64,000 nt of DNA from DASQHY01 sp035602605 (GTDB lineage Bacteria; Acidobacteriota; Terriglobia; Acidiferrales; UBA7541). The stretch is taken from NCBI GenBank assembly GCA_035602605.1, contig DATNLZ010000137.1:1-64000 (forward strand), given 5' to 3'. The translations under genes and the position numbers were made by a program. Positions 41,757-51,324 of this stretch are shown here, piece after piece (the stretch's first letter is position 1; each line of letters opens with the position of its first letter). The notes under the pieces are model-generated. The model did no database searches. It was given only the letters and a program-made list of their open reading frames with translations, and had not been told where the DNA came from.

Positions 41757-44700
41757 ATGTTCAGGTCTAGGAAGATCGGATTTTTGCTTGTCGTTCTCGG
41801 AAGTCTCCTGGCTGCGGGCTTACATGCCCAGACATTTACAGCGACGCTAAGCGGCCGTGTGATTGATCCTTCCGGCGGCGCGGTTGTCGGCGCCAAGGTT
41901 ACCATCCACAACGTCGGCACCAACCAGGAACAAACCGTGACCATAGCCGGGGATGGAAACTTTGTGCTCCCGCTGTTGCCACCGGGAGAATATTCGCTGT
42001 CGGTCGAAGCGACAGGATTCAAGCGCGAAGTGCGCTCGGGCATTACGTTGCAGGTCGGGCAGCAGGTGGGAATCGAAATCAAACTTTCCTTGGGTAACGT
42101 CAGTGAAGTGATCCAGGTCAGCGAAGATGTGCCTCTGGTGCAAAGCGAGAATGCTTCGCTTGGAAACGTCGTTGATCAGAAAAAGATCGTTGAGCTTCCA
42201 CTCAATGGGCGCGATTACCTTCAATTGGCACAGCTGCAGCCCAATGTATTCGCTCCAGCGCAGGGGTCCACGCTGGGATTCCGAGGGGGGATAAACATTG
42301 CCGGCAACAGCGAAGTGGCCAACAACTACACGATGGACGGCATCGACAACAATGACGAAACGACCAATCAGCCGCTGCACCGCCCGATTCTCGACGCCGT
42401 GCGCGAGTTCAAAGTGGTCACCGGCACCTATGCCGCCGAGTATGGCCGCCAGGCCGGCGGGCAAATTATTGTGACCACTAAGTCCGGCACCAACCAGTTC
42501 CATGGTTCCGCGTTTGAGTTCTACCGCGATTCGATTTTTGACGCGAGCAACTTCTTCGCCCCAGCCAAACCGACCTTTCGACGCAACCAGTTTGGCGGAG
42601 TCATCGGCGGCCCCATTCGGCATGATCGCACCTTTTTCTTTGCTGGATACGAAGGGCAGCGTCGCGGACAGCAAGAAGCCAGTTTAGCTAATGTCCCCAC
42701 CGAAGCCATGAAACTGGGCGACTTTTCGGCGTTGCTGACCAACCAGGTGATTCGCACCGACGCTTTGGGACGACCCATCTACAAAGGCCAGATCTTCGAT
42801 CCGTCCACTCGGCGGACAGTTGGCGGAAAGCCGGTGATGGATCCGTTCCCCAACAATAAGATTGATCTGACCAAGTTTGGAAGCCCTCAGGGCATCGGCT
42901 TACTTGCTCTCTATCCCAATCCCAACCTTACCGGTGCCAATAACTTCGTCTCCGCTGCCGCTAGTCCCCTGCGCCTCGATCAATTCTCGGTGCGCGTAGA
43001 CCACCGATTCAACGACAAGAGCAACATGTTTGGCGCTTATGAGTTTGCTGATTCCAATGAGTTTTTTGCCCTGGCAAATCCGCTATGTTCGGCGCGCAGC
43101 GTTCCCGGATGGGGTTGCAACGAGCTTCAGCGCACGCAGACGGCAGCGATCATCTGGACCTATACGCTAAGCGCGCACCTTATCAATGAAGCGCGAATAG
43201 GATACACGCGTTTTGGTTTCTTCCGCCTGCAACAGGACCGCAACGCCGACGTCGTCAAGAGGCTGAATATCGGCGGCCTTACCGACGCCGGCGATCCTGC
43301 TCATCCCTTTAATAATGGCGCTCCTCAACTGACTCTCAGCGGGTTCGATACCATCGGCGGGCCGACCAATCTGCCTCAAGGACGCCACGACAATACCTAC
43401 CACTATGTAGATAACATGACCTACATTCGTGGCAGCCACACGATGAAATTTGGTTTTGACATTCGCCGGTTCCTGTTTAACTCTTTTTTCACTTCGTTCG
43501 GACGCGGCGCCTTCAGTTTCACCGGACGCTCAACCGGGCAGCCGGAACTGGTGGCCATCAACGACACGCAAACCGGCAACTCGGTTGCCGACCTCTTGCT
43601 TGGCCTTCCCCGCCAGGCTGATCGTAACTTGGGCGAACCTTTTCATAACGCGATGACCTTCAGTTCCGGCTACTATTTTCAGGATGATTGGAAAGTGAGT
43701 CCCCGGCTGACGTTGAACCTCGGACTGCGTTACGAGCTGAACCTGCCCCCGGTTGAAAAAGTCAATAAGATGGCCTCCTTTGACCCCACTCCAGGCACCA
43801 TTAAAGTCTCGGGCGGCTCCGAAGCTTATATTGATCCGGTTACCAAAAAGCTTCTCCTTCGCCCTCGCCCTGACGTGGGCAGGCGTTTGTGGAAGACCGA
43901 CAAAAACAATTTTGGTCCGCGGATCGGCTTGGCTTGGCGGCCTTTCGGCAATAAAACCGTCATTCGCGCGGGCTTCGGAACTTTTTACAATTATCAGATC
44001 GTCGGCAATGGCATCACTCCGCTATCACGAAATTCACCCTTCCGCCAGCGTCAGACCGCCGGACCCATTTCTGCCGCAGGCGTATCTAACATAAGACTCG
44101 CTAGCGCATTCTCTGGAAATCCCGCCGTTGTGGCTCCCGGCATCGATCCGAATTTCGTCACTGCCTATCTGAATCAATGGAGCTTGGGAGTACAACATGA
44201 GATCGCCAAAGACACGCTTCTAGACGTGGCCTATCTGGGCTCGGAAGCTCACAAGCTCCCGATTGGGGTGAATATCAACCAGGCCATGCTCGGTGCGGGA
44301 CCAATCAGAGATCGGCGTCCTTTCCCCGACTTCGGGAATATCACCGGAGGATACATCTCCTCGGTCGGTAACTCGACCTATAATGGCCTTCAAGTCCGCC
44401 TGGAACGCCGGTTAAGTGGTGGCCTTAGCTTCCTTTCCTCCTATAACTGGTCCAAGTCCATCGACCAAAATTTCGGCATTTCCGAAGGCGGCGATTCCAG
44501 CGACTTCTTCGCGCAGGATGCCCGGAACCTCAAGGCCGAACGCGGCCCATCGGATTACGATACCCGCCATCGCTGGGTGTTCAGCTATGTCTACGATTTG
44601 CCCTTTGGCAAAGGACGGCGCTTTTCCAACGCGAACCGCGTCATCAATGCTTTGATCGGCGGATGGCAAACCACGGGCATTCTGACTCTACAAACCGCGC

Positions 44701-45164
44701 GTCCGTTCACGGTAACCATGGGCCGCGACGCCAGCAACACCGGGGGCGGCAGTGATCGCCCCAATCTGATCGGTGAGTGGCGAATCTCCAATCCCACCCC
44801 AAACCGCTGGTTCAACACCTGCACCATTGACCCCCAGGGAGTGTTAGCTAACTGCGCGGCTGGCGAAAAGCCAGCCTGGGCCATTCCAGCCCCCGGGACT
44901 TTTGGCAACGCCGGACGCAATATTTTGCGCGGTGATGGACTCAAGAATTTTGATCTAGGGCTGTTTCGCTCTTTCCGAATCACCGAGCGCCAGGGACTTC
45001 AGTTCCGCGCCGAGCTTTTCAATCTCGCCAATCATCCCAATTTGTATTTCCCGGAAGCCAGGATAGACCAGGGACGTCGCCTGGGCTCGATTACGCGTGC
45101 GGCCTTCCAGTCCCAGACAGGTGCTCAGCGCCAGATGCAATTAGCGGTGAAATATATATTTTAA
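41757..45164 (+). CDS. TonB-dependent receptor, Oar-like (4)
   Basis: Outer-membrane receptor of 1135 aa with a signal peptide (about 1-24, FLLVVLGSLLAAGLHAQ). The carboxypeptidase-regulatory domain (about 27-110) leads to the plug (IVELPLNGRDYLQLAQLQPN, NYTMDGIDNND, YAAEYGRQAGGQIIVTTKSG). The barrel includes RLTLNLGLRYELNLPP, NNFGPRIGLAWRPFG and LQFRAELFNLANHPN, and ends QLAVKYIF. ATG 41757 follows a GCGGAG ribosome-binding site. The glucokinase gene starts 41 bases after its stop, so the receptor may serve sugar uptake, although that is inferred only from position. An 8-bp palindrome lies 86 bases upstream. Confidence 0.93.
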   Translation: MFRSRKIGFLLVVLGSLLAAGLHAQTFTATLSGRVIDPSGGAVVGAKVTIHNVGTNQEQTVTIAGDGNFVLPLLPPGEYSLSVEATGFKREVRSGITLQVGQQVGIEIKLSLGNVSEVIQVSEDVPLVQSENASLGNVVDQKKIVELPLNGRDYLQLAQLQPNVFAPAQGSTLGFRGGINIAGNSEVANNYTMDGIDNNDETTNQPLHRPILDAVREFKVVTGTYAAEYGRQAGGQIIVTTKSGTNQFHGSAFEFYRDSIFDASNFFAPAKPTFRRNQFGGVIGGPIRHDRTFFFAGYEGQRRGQQEASLANVPTEAMKLGDFSALLTNQVIRTDALGRPIYKGQIFDPSTRRTVGGKPVMDPFPNNKIDLTKFGSPQGIGLLALYPNPNLTGANNFVSAAASPLRLDQFSVRVDHRFNDKSNMFGAYEFADSNEFFALANPLCSARSVPGWGCNELQRTQTAAIIWTYTLSAHLINEARIGYTRFGFFRLQQDRNADVVKRLNIGGLTDAGDPAHPFNNGAPQLTLSGFDTIGGPTNLPQGRHDNTYHYVDNMTYIRGSHTMKFGFDIRRFLFNSFFTSFGRGAFSFTGRSTGQPELVAINDTQTGNSVADLLLGLPRQADRNLGEPFHNAMTFSSGYYFQDDWKVSPRLTLNLGLRYELNLPPVEKVNKMASFDPTPGTIKVSGGSEAYIDPVTKKLLLRPRPDVGRRLWKTDKNNFGPRIGLAWRPFGNKTVIRAGFGTFYNYQIVGNGITPLSRNSPFRQRQTAGPISAAGVSNIRLASAFSGNPAVVAPGIDPNFVTAYLNQWSLGVQHEIAKDTLLDVAYLGSEAHKLPIGVNINQAMLGAGPIRDRRPFPDFGNITGGYISSVGNSTYNGLQVRLERRLSGGLSFLSSYNWSKSIDQNFGISEGGDSSDFFAQDARNLKAERGPSDYDTRHRWVFSYVYDLPFGKGRRFSNANRVINALIGGWQTTGILTLQTARPFTVTMGRDASNTGGGSDRPNLIGEWRISNPTPNRWFNTCTIDPQGVLANCAAGEKPAWAIPAPGTFGNAGRNILRGDGLKNFDLGLFRSFRITERQGLQFRAELFNLANHPNLYFPEARIDQGRRLGSITRAAFQSQTGAQRQMQLAVKYIF

Positions 45165-45205
45165 AATGTGAGGACGGATTCCTTCACCGCCATACCACGA
45201 AACAA

Positions 45206-46180
45206 ATGATCCTTGCCGGAGATATTGGGGGCACCAAGACCAACCTCGCTCTTTTTTCACTGGAAGGCACGCGACTGGTCACAATCTTCTTCAAGACCTT
45301 TCAGAGTCAGCAGTTCCCAAGTCTCGAAACGATGCTCCAGCAAGTTCCCTTCGAGCCCTCGAAGATCACCCACGCATGTCTTGGCGTTCCCGGGGCGGTC
45401 ATCGAGGGCGTTTCCAAGGCCATCAATTTGCCCTGGCCGATCGATGTCCGCCTTCTTAGCGGACCCTTGGGCATTGCTCGCATCCGTCTCATCAACGATC
45501 TGGAGGCCACCGCCTACGGAATCTCGGAATTAGGGGCGCAACACCTGCGTGTCTTGGCTTCTGGCCGGCCCCGCGAGCACTCCACCGCGGCCTTAATCGC
45601 CGCCGGAACAGGGCTCGGTGAATCGCTTTTGTATTGGGACGGCCGGCAACGCGTGGCCATTCCAACCGAAGGAGGTCTCGCCGATTTCTCGCCGCGGAAT
45701 CCCCTTGAATGCCAGCTCCTCGAATACCTGCGGCAACGCTACCAGCATGTGTCCTGGGAAAGAGTGCTGTCGGGTCCCGGGCTCTTCAATATTTACAGCT
45801 TCCTGAAAGAATCTGGGCTTGGTTTGGAGCTCGATGCCGTTGGCGAACAAATCCGCGAGCGCGATCCCGCCACGGTAATCTCCGAATTTGGCTTGCAACG
45901 CAGGTGCCCGCTGTGTACTCGAGCGCTCGATTTATTCGTCTCGCTGTATGGGGCTGAGTCGGGGAATCTGGCTTTGCACGCGCTGGCCTTCGGAGGAATC
46001 TACCTCGGCGGGGGCATCGCTCCAAAAATTACCCAGCGATTGGAGGAAGGCGGATTCATGGAAGCGTTCCTGGCCAAAGACCGCATGGCGGCGATCCTGT
46101 CCAGCATCCCTGTTTATGTGATCATGGAAGAAAAGACGGCATTGTTTGGCGCGGCGAGATACGCGATCTCAGGCGGATGA
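45206..46180 (+). CDS. glk: Glucokinase (E. coli Glk family)
   Basis: Phosphorylates glucose to glucose-6-phosphate with ATP in the cytosol. The 324-aa protein has the ATPase phosphate-1 motif LAGDIGGTKTNLALF (3-17), RLINDLEATAYGI around the catalytic Asp, AAGTGLGESLLYWDG, a glucose-binding PTEGGLADFSPRN and the late GGIYLGGGIAPK motif. It lacks the CXCGXXGCXE zinc motif of ROK kinases, matching the PF02685 family instead. Length is standard. It follows a TonB receptor by 41 bases and converges with the GlmS-isomerase-like gene. Confidence 0.92.
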   Translation: MILAGDIGGTKTNLALFSLEGTRLVTIFFKTFQSQQFPSLETMLQQVPFEPSKITHACLGVPGAVIEGVSKAINLPWPIDVRLLSGPLGIARIRLINDLEATAYGISELGAQHLRVLASGRPREHSTAALIAAGTGLGESLLYWDGRQRVAIPTEGGLADFSPRNPLECQLLEYLRQRYQHVSWERVLSGPGLFNIYSFLKESGLGLELDAVGEQIRERDPATVISEFGLQRRCPLCTRALDLFVSLYGAESGNLALHALAFGGIYLGGGIAPKITQRLEEGGFMEAFLAKDRMAAILSSIPVYVIMEEKTALFGAARYAISGG

Positions 46181-46229
46181 TCGTATTTCCCTGTGCATGC
46201 AGAAAAAGGTGTGGAGGGGTAATCTTCTT

Positions 46230-47426
46230 TTATTCGGTGACCACAGCTTTTACGAGATTACGCGGACGGTCCGGGTCGCATCCATTGAGCACCGCCAGGT
46301 GATACGCGAACAGTTGCAATGGCACGACTTCGAGTGCCGGCAACAGCAGCTCCGTAGTAGCGGGCACGAACAACGTGTGCGTCGCCGCACGCTGCACTTC
46401 GCGACTCCCGTGGTTGGCGATGGCGATCACTTTCCCGCCTTCCGCCCGTACATATTCGATGACGCTGAGGGTCCGCTCGTAACGGAGCACCGAATCCGGA
46501 TCAGCGTCATCGCACGTGGCGATAACCACAACCGGAAGATGCTCGTTCACCAGCGCGTTGGGCCCGTGTTTGAGTTCTCCCGCGGGAATTCCCTCGGCTT
46601 GCGCGTAAGAAATTTCCTTCAACTTAAGAGCTCCCTCGCGGGCAATCGCATAATGCACGCCGCGCCCAAGGTAAAGGAACGCGCGAACGTTTTTGAATTG
46701 CCGCGCGCATTCCGCAGCCTGCGAATTCCACGCGCCCAGCGAGTTCTCCAGCAGCTCCGGTAATTCGGCAATCCGTGCCAGACGCGATCGCAGAACTTCC
46801 GCAGTTACCCGTCCCCTCTTTCTCGCCAGAAATAATGCAAAGAGATGCAGAATCACCAGCTGCGCGGTAAAACTCTTTGTCGCCGGAATGGCTGCTTCAT
46901 TGCTGGCATAGGTCAGCAAATGTGCGCTGGCCTCCCGTGCAATCGTCGAACCGGCAACATTCGAAATGGCAATGGTCTTGGCCCCGCGTGCCAATGCCTC
47001 CCGCTGGGCCGCGATGGTATCTGCCGTCTCTCCAGATTGCGTCACCACTAACACAATCGGGTCAGCGTCCGCATGTGTCGAGCGATAACAGTATTCGCTC
47101 GAATATTCCACATCTACCGATACCCCCGCGAGATCTTCGATCATGATCTCGCCCGCCAGCCCGGCGTGCCTACTTGATCCGCTGGCGGCGATAATAATTT
47201 TCTTGAAGCTTGCGAGCGCCCCTTCAATGGCATCGAGTTCCGCGGGAAAGATGACTTCGCCGCTCACGTGCTTGCTGACGGTATCGCGGATAGCTTGGGG
47301 CTGTTCGTAAATTTCCTTCAGCATCAAGTGCGGAAACATTCCCGCGGCGTCTTTCTTGTTGGCAGGGATTTGTTCTGCCCCTTTTTTATTCGCCGCTATC
47401 TTCTTCGCCGCACGTTTTCTAGCCAT
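46230..47426 (-). CDS. GlmS-isomerase-like SIS protein without glutaminase domain
   Basis: A 398-aa sugar isomerase with tandem SIS domains. SGSSRHAGLAGE, VVTQSGETADTIAA, AIPATKSFTAQL, YLGRGVHYAIAREGALKLKEISY and the ending DPDRPRNLVKAVVTE all match the isomerase half of GlmS. The glutamine amidotransferase half (about 240 aa, N-terminal Cys) is absent. Instead there is a lysine-rich, partly repeated N-terminal tail (about 1-30, two ANKKGAEQIP/ANKKDAAGMF-like units). It could be a glucosamine-6-phosphate deaminase, as for archaeal stand-alone versions, or an ammonia-dependent synthase. A true glmS would be expected elsewhere. First Met at 47426; the tail could also be bypassed from a Met near residue 30. 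Confidence 0.87.
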   Translation of the reverse strand: MARKRAAKKIAANKKGAEQIPANKKDAAGMFPHLMLKEIYEQPQAIRDTVSKHVSGEVIFPAELDAIEGALASFKKIIIAASGSSRHAGLAGEIMIEDLAGVSVDVEYSSEYCYRSTHADADPIVLVVTQSGETADTIAAQREALARGAKTIAISNVAGSTIAREASAHLLTYASNEAAIPATKSFTAQLVILHLFALFLARKRGRVTAEVLRSRLARIAELPELLENSLGAWNSQAAECARQFKNVRAFLYLGRGVHYAIAREGALKLKEISYAQAEGIPAGELKHGPNALVNEHLPVVVIATCDDADPDSVLRYERTLSVIEYVRAEGGKVIAIANHGSREVQRAATHTLFVPATTELLLPALEVVPLQLFAYHLAVLNGCDPDRPRNLVKAVVTE

Positions 47427-47483
47427 GGGATCGCTCGCGATGCTTTATGGAAAAACGAACCTATCTTCGCAGCCGGTCAAAAC

Positions 47484-48869
47484 CTACTCGGTGGGAACAT
47501 CGCAGGAGGCCATTTTGCTAAAGCCCCGCGTCTTGATACATCCATACAGAATGCCCACCAGCATCCATACCCCGCCCGCGAGCTTCGCCTGCCATCGTAA
47601 ATGCACCCACAGAAACAGGCAAATCGCGAATCCCAGAACTGCGGGAATTAAGTGCTTGAGCTGCTTGCTATCCGCGCGCCAATAGTAGTGAAGCAGTGAT
47701 GCCGCATTGACACCCATAAAAGCAATAAACGCACCGAAGTTAAGCAGTTCCGCACCCAGCTGGTAGCTGAACAATGCATGCCCATGTATCGATACGGCCA
47801 CCAGCAGGGCCCCGGCCAGGGCAATCGCTCCAACAAAAATCACGCCATTTCTGGGAATGCGCCGCTTCGGATCCAGCCGCCCAAAAAAAGAATTCGGAAT
47901 CGCATGGTCCCGCCCCATTCCGTAAAGCAGCCGGGCGGCGCCCAGTTGCGCACCCATGCCCGACCCTATATTGGCGACCAGCAGGGTAAAATTCACAAGC
48001 TGGAACAGAAATTGTCCACCGGCGCGTCCCGCGACATACGCATATGCCGTGTCGATGTCCGGAAACGGCGTCTTGGCCGGCCAAACCAGTTGCGCGGCAT
48101 ATACCTCGACGGACGCCAGCACTCCGGTGATTAAGCAGACCAGAACCGTGGCCAGCAAGATATTCCTGCGCGGATTTTCTACCTCTTCGGAAAGCGTGGA
48201 GATTCCATCGAAGCCGATGTACGTGAGAACCGCGATCGAAGTTCCGGTGAACAGAGCCGAGGAGGAAAACGTTGCCGGATCGTAAAAGGGGCGCGTAAAA
48301 AACCCCGGCGGACGCGAAGGCATTCCGAATATGTATCGCCCCGCCTGAATCAAAAACAGCAAAATGACTACGCCCATCGCCGCCGCAAGCACATCGTTGA
48401 TTCGCGCGGTAGTCTGGATTCCTCGCAAATTCAAGATTGTGAAAAGAGCCGCGAAAAAAATCGCCCACGCGGTATACGGTATCTCCGGGGCAATATTGCC
48501 GGCGGCTTTGCTGCACCAGATCGTGCAGATCAACGGGTTCAGGATGTAATCCATCAACATGCTCCAGCCGGTGGCGTATCCAAGAGCGGGATGGATCTCG
48601 TGGCCGACGTAGGTGTACGCTGATCCGGCGCTCGGATAAGCGCGCGCCATGCGCCCATAGCTGATCGCCGTGAACAGCATCGCCACCATAGCGATCAGCA
48701 CCGCGGTGACAACATGTCCGCGAGCTTCCGCAGCCACCACGCCGAAAATGGGCATGGGCGCGGTTGGCTGGATGATGATGATCCCGTAGATGACGAGGTG
48801 CCAGAGGGTAAGCGCTCGCTTGAGTTTTACTTCGCGCGGGCCTTGATCGGTTTCGTCTGTGTGCGACAT
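47484..48869 (-). CDS. APC-superfamily amino acid permease
   Basis: Inner-membrane transporter of 461 aa with about 12 helices. The first helix motif (LVIYGIIIIQPTAPMPIFGV), RAYPSAGSAYTYVG, the family loop GFDGISTLSEEVENPRRNI and GRDHAIPNSFFGRLDPKRRIPRN are typical of APC amino acid/polyamine permeases (PuuP/YhdG-like). It lies 12 bases downstream of the M28 peptidase gene on the same strand, so peptide digestion and amino acid uptake are likely coexpressed. Exact substrate unknown. Confidence 0.9.
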   Translation of the reverse strand: MSHTDETDQGPREVKLKRALTLWHLVIYGIIIIQPTAPMPIFGVVAAEARGHVVTAVLIAMVAMLFTAISYGRMARAYPSAGSAYTYVGHEIHPALGYATGWSMLMDYILNPLICTIWCSKAAGNIAPEIPYTAWAIFFAALFTILNLRGIQTTARINDVLAAAMGVVILLFLIQAGRYIFGMPSRPPGFFTRPFYDPATFSSSALFTGTSIAVLTYIGFDGISTLSEEVENPRRNILLATVLVCLITGVLASVEVYAAQLVWPAKTPFPDIDTAYAYVAGRAGGQFLFQLVNFTLLVANIGSGMGAQLGAARLLYGMGRDHAIPNSFFGRLDPKRRIPRNGVIFVGAIALAGALLVAVSIHGHALFSYQLGAELLNFGAFIAFMGVNAASLLHYYWRADSKQLKHLIPAVLGFAICLFLWVHLRWQAKLAGGVWMLVGILYGCIKTRGFSKMASCDVPTE

Positions 48870-48881
48870 TCAGAAAGCGGA

Positions 48882-51152
48882 TCAGCGAATCGCTGCCAGC
48901 TTCTTGCCGGCTGCCTCAATTACCGCCGCTTCTTCGAGAAGAACCTGCGCAACTTGCGCGATATCGCTATCCACTTCCTTCCACTTTTTCTGCTCGATGG
49001 CCTCGCGCACTGCCGGAACCGTCTTCACACCATAACCGGTGTAAAAGCCCGGGGCGTAAAGTTGGTGCTTGAACCACGGGCGTCCCGGTAACCCTTGCGT
49101 GTTGGTCAACTTGCGTTCGCTCTCGATCAGCAAGCGATTGACGTCTTGGACCGATCGATCGGCCAGCGCCGGCACACCGTCTTCGCGCAGCTTGGCCAGC
49201 GCCTTGTCGTAGTTTTGTGCCGCGCGGGTAATGGCCTCGGCGGCATTTTGCAGCGCCGCGAAGCTCAAGTGAGGCGGAATTTCCTCCACCGCAGGAGCGA
49301 CAACGTTCCTGGTAGGGTCGGCAATCGCGGTGTAGACCCCTTCATCGATTTCAAGATTACGTTCCCGAATTTCATCCTGTTTATCTTTCGCCAATTTTTC
49401 CAGCTCGCGAACATACTTTTGCACCGTGTCCGCAAGATTGGTAAAGCTCAAGGGGATCAATTCCGCGTCGGCCAGACGCATGATCGCGGTGCCGGCGGTT
49501 TGGGCCAATGCCTTTCCGTAAACGAACGTCGGATCTCCGTAATGGGTGTACCAGTAAAAATCATCATAGATCGAGTGATAGATTCCGCCTCCACTTTCCC
49601 CGCCAAAGCCCAGGTTCAAAGACGCAATCCCTCCGTGCTGCAGAAATGGCGTGAAGTCTGACCCCGAACCCAGCGCACTAATGGGAAGGTCACTGCGCTG
49701 GCGCAGCGCAGCTCGCTCTTCGGGAGTGCGCGCTGCCGAAATTTCACTCAACTGCTTGCGCTTCCAAACCGAAAGCTTCGTTTCCGGGTCTTGCACCTCT
49801 CGGGCTACATCATTGATGAATTTTTCAAGCGTGTGCGAACCGCCGGTTTCGAGAAAGCCTCGCGAGTTGGTATCCGAATTGATGTACACAACGCCATTCC
49901 GCGCCAACTCTTGGGCATGTTGTTCCACCCATTCCGTGGACCCGAGCAGGCCGGGCTCTTCGCCATCCCACGCGCAGTACAGCACGGTGCGCTTGGGTTT
50001 CCATCCGAGCTTGGCGAGCTCGCCAAACGCCCGGGCCTCTTCGAGCAATGGCACCAGCCCGGAAACCGGGTCTTCCGCGCCATTGACCCACGCATCGTGG
50101 TGGTTGCCGCGAATGATCCATTCATCCGGATACACCGATCCCTGAATTTTTCCGATCACATCGTACAGTTTCTTGGTGTCCCAGTTGGAGCGGACCCTCA
50201 AATGCACTTTGGCTGGTCCTGGTCCGACACGATAGGTAATCGGAAGTGCGCCCCGCCAGGTGGCCGGTGCCACCGGACCCGTGAGGGCCGCCAGCAGAGG
50301 CTGCGCATCGCCATAGGAAATGGGCAGCACCGGAATTTTGGTGATGGTTTGCGCCTCGCTGAGCGCCAGCCGCTTGGCTCCGGGAATCGCTCCCACGCCG
50401 GGGGTCAACGGATCACCTGGATACAGCGGCATATCCGCCACGCTTCCGCGTTGTACCCCCTCTTTCGGACGCCAGGGCCCTTGTGGAAAAACTTCGCCCG
50501 CAGAGTATCCGTCTTCTTTGGGGTCGGAATAGACTAAGCAACCGACGGCTCCGTGCTCGGCCGCGACTTTCGGTTTGATCCCTCGCCAGGATTGACCGTA
50601 GCGAGTGATCACGATCGCGCCTTTCACCGAGATACCCAACCGCTCGAGTTGCTCATAATCTTCGGGTATGCCGAAGTTCACGTAGACCAGTGGCCCGGTA
50701 ACGTCGCCGTCAGCGGAATAGGCGTGATAACTCGGGAGTTGCTCTGCTTTTTGATTGGAGGTCGGATCCTGCGACAGGACTGGCTCATCGAGCTTGGCCA
50801 CGAATCGCGGTCCCCCTTCCACCAACTCCACCAGGCGCTCTCGGGGCGTCGGAAAGAGCACATCGAAATTCTCGATACGGGTATCGAGACCCCACGCTTG
50901 GAATTTCGCGGCGATCCATTCGGCATTTTCTTTGTCGAACGGCGAGCCCACGTGATGCGGGCGCGACGACAGCTTTTCCATGTACGCGCGCATCGTGTCC
51001 GGGTCCGGAATCGCGCGGAACTTATTCTCCCATTGCCGCTCGATGCGTGCCGATTCTGCGGAATAGCCGGCCAAAGGCGGCTCGTCCGCGGCCAGCGGCG
51101 CGAGCAAAAATAGCAGCGCGAAACCGAAAACCGTGCGCGACGACAATTTCAT
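48882..51152 (-). CDS. Secreted M28 zinc peptidase with PA and TfR-dimer domains (GCPII-like)
   Basis: Exopeptidase resembling glutamate carboxypeptidase II, 756 aa. The start at 51152 is supported by an AGAGGG ribosome-binding site and by a signal peptide (about 1-21, VFGFALLFLLAPLAADE); a longer frame to 51224 lacks both. A protease-associated domain (about 125-310, with GAIVITRYGQ) is followed by the M28 core: NHHDAWVNGAEDP (zinc His and bridging Asp), AWDGEEPGLLGS (catalytic and zinc Glu), a later Asp and YHSIYDDFYWY (last zinc His). A transferrin-receptor-like dimerisation domain closes the protein. Likely trims acidic peptides outside the cytoplasm. Confidence 0.92.
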   Translation of the reverse strand: MKLSSRTVFGFALLFLLAPLAADEPPLAGYSAESARIERQWENKFRAIPDPDTMRAYMEKLSSRPHHVGSPFDKENAEWIAAKFQAWGLDTRIENFDVLFPTPRERLVELVEGGPRFVAKLDEPVLSQDPTSNQKAEQLPSYHAYSADGDVTGPLVYVNFGIPEDYEQLERLGISVKGAIVITRYGQSWRGIKPKVAAEHGAVGCLVYSDPKEDGYSAGEVFPQGPWRPKEGVQRGSVADMPLYPGDPLTPGVGAIPGAKRLALSEAQTITKIPVLPISYGDAQPLLAALTGPVAPATWRGALPITYRVGPGPAKVHLRVRSNWDTKKLYDVIGKIQGSVYPDEWIIRGNHHDAWVNGAEDPVSGLVPLLEEARAFGELAKLGWKPKRTVLYCAWDGEEPGLLGSTEWVEQHAQELARNGVVYINSDTNSRGFLETGGSHTLEKFINDVAREVQDPETKLSVWKRKQLSEISAARTPEERAALRQRSDLPISALGSGSDFTPFLQHGGIASLNLGFGGESGGGIYHSIYDDFYWYTHYGDPTFVYGKALAQTAGTAIMRLADAELIPLSFTNLADTVQKYVRELEKLAKDKQDEIRERNLEIDEGVYTAIADPTRNVVAPAVEEIPPHLSFAALQNAAEAITRAAQNYDKALAKLREDGVPALADRSVQDVNRLLIESERKLTNTQGLPGRPWFKHQLYAPGFYTGYGVKTVPAVREAIEQKKWKEVDSDIAQVAQVLLEEAAVIEAAGKKLAAIR

Positions 51153-51324
51153 AAGCCCTCTTCTGCCCATTGCTTGGGCGATGCGGACAGAGGCGAGCCA
51201 TCTCCATCTGCCTCGCACTGGCAACAGCCATCGGTCCGCGCATTATACAAAAAAGTCTCTCGGTTGCATCTTGGAACATCGGCTGCGGTCGCGGAACTCC
51301 ATTGGGTACTGCTACCCCGTGACG

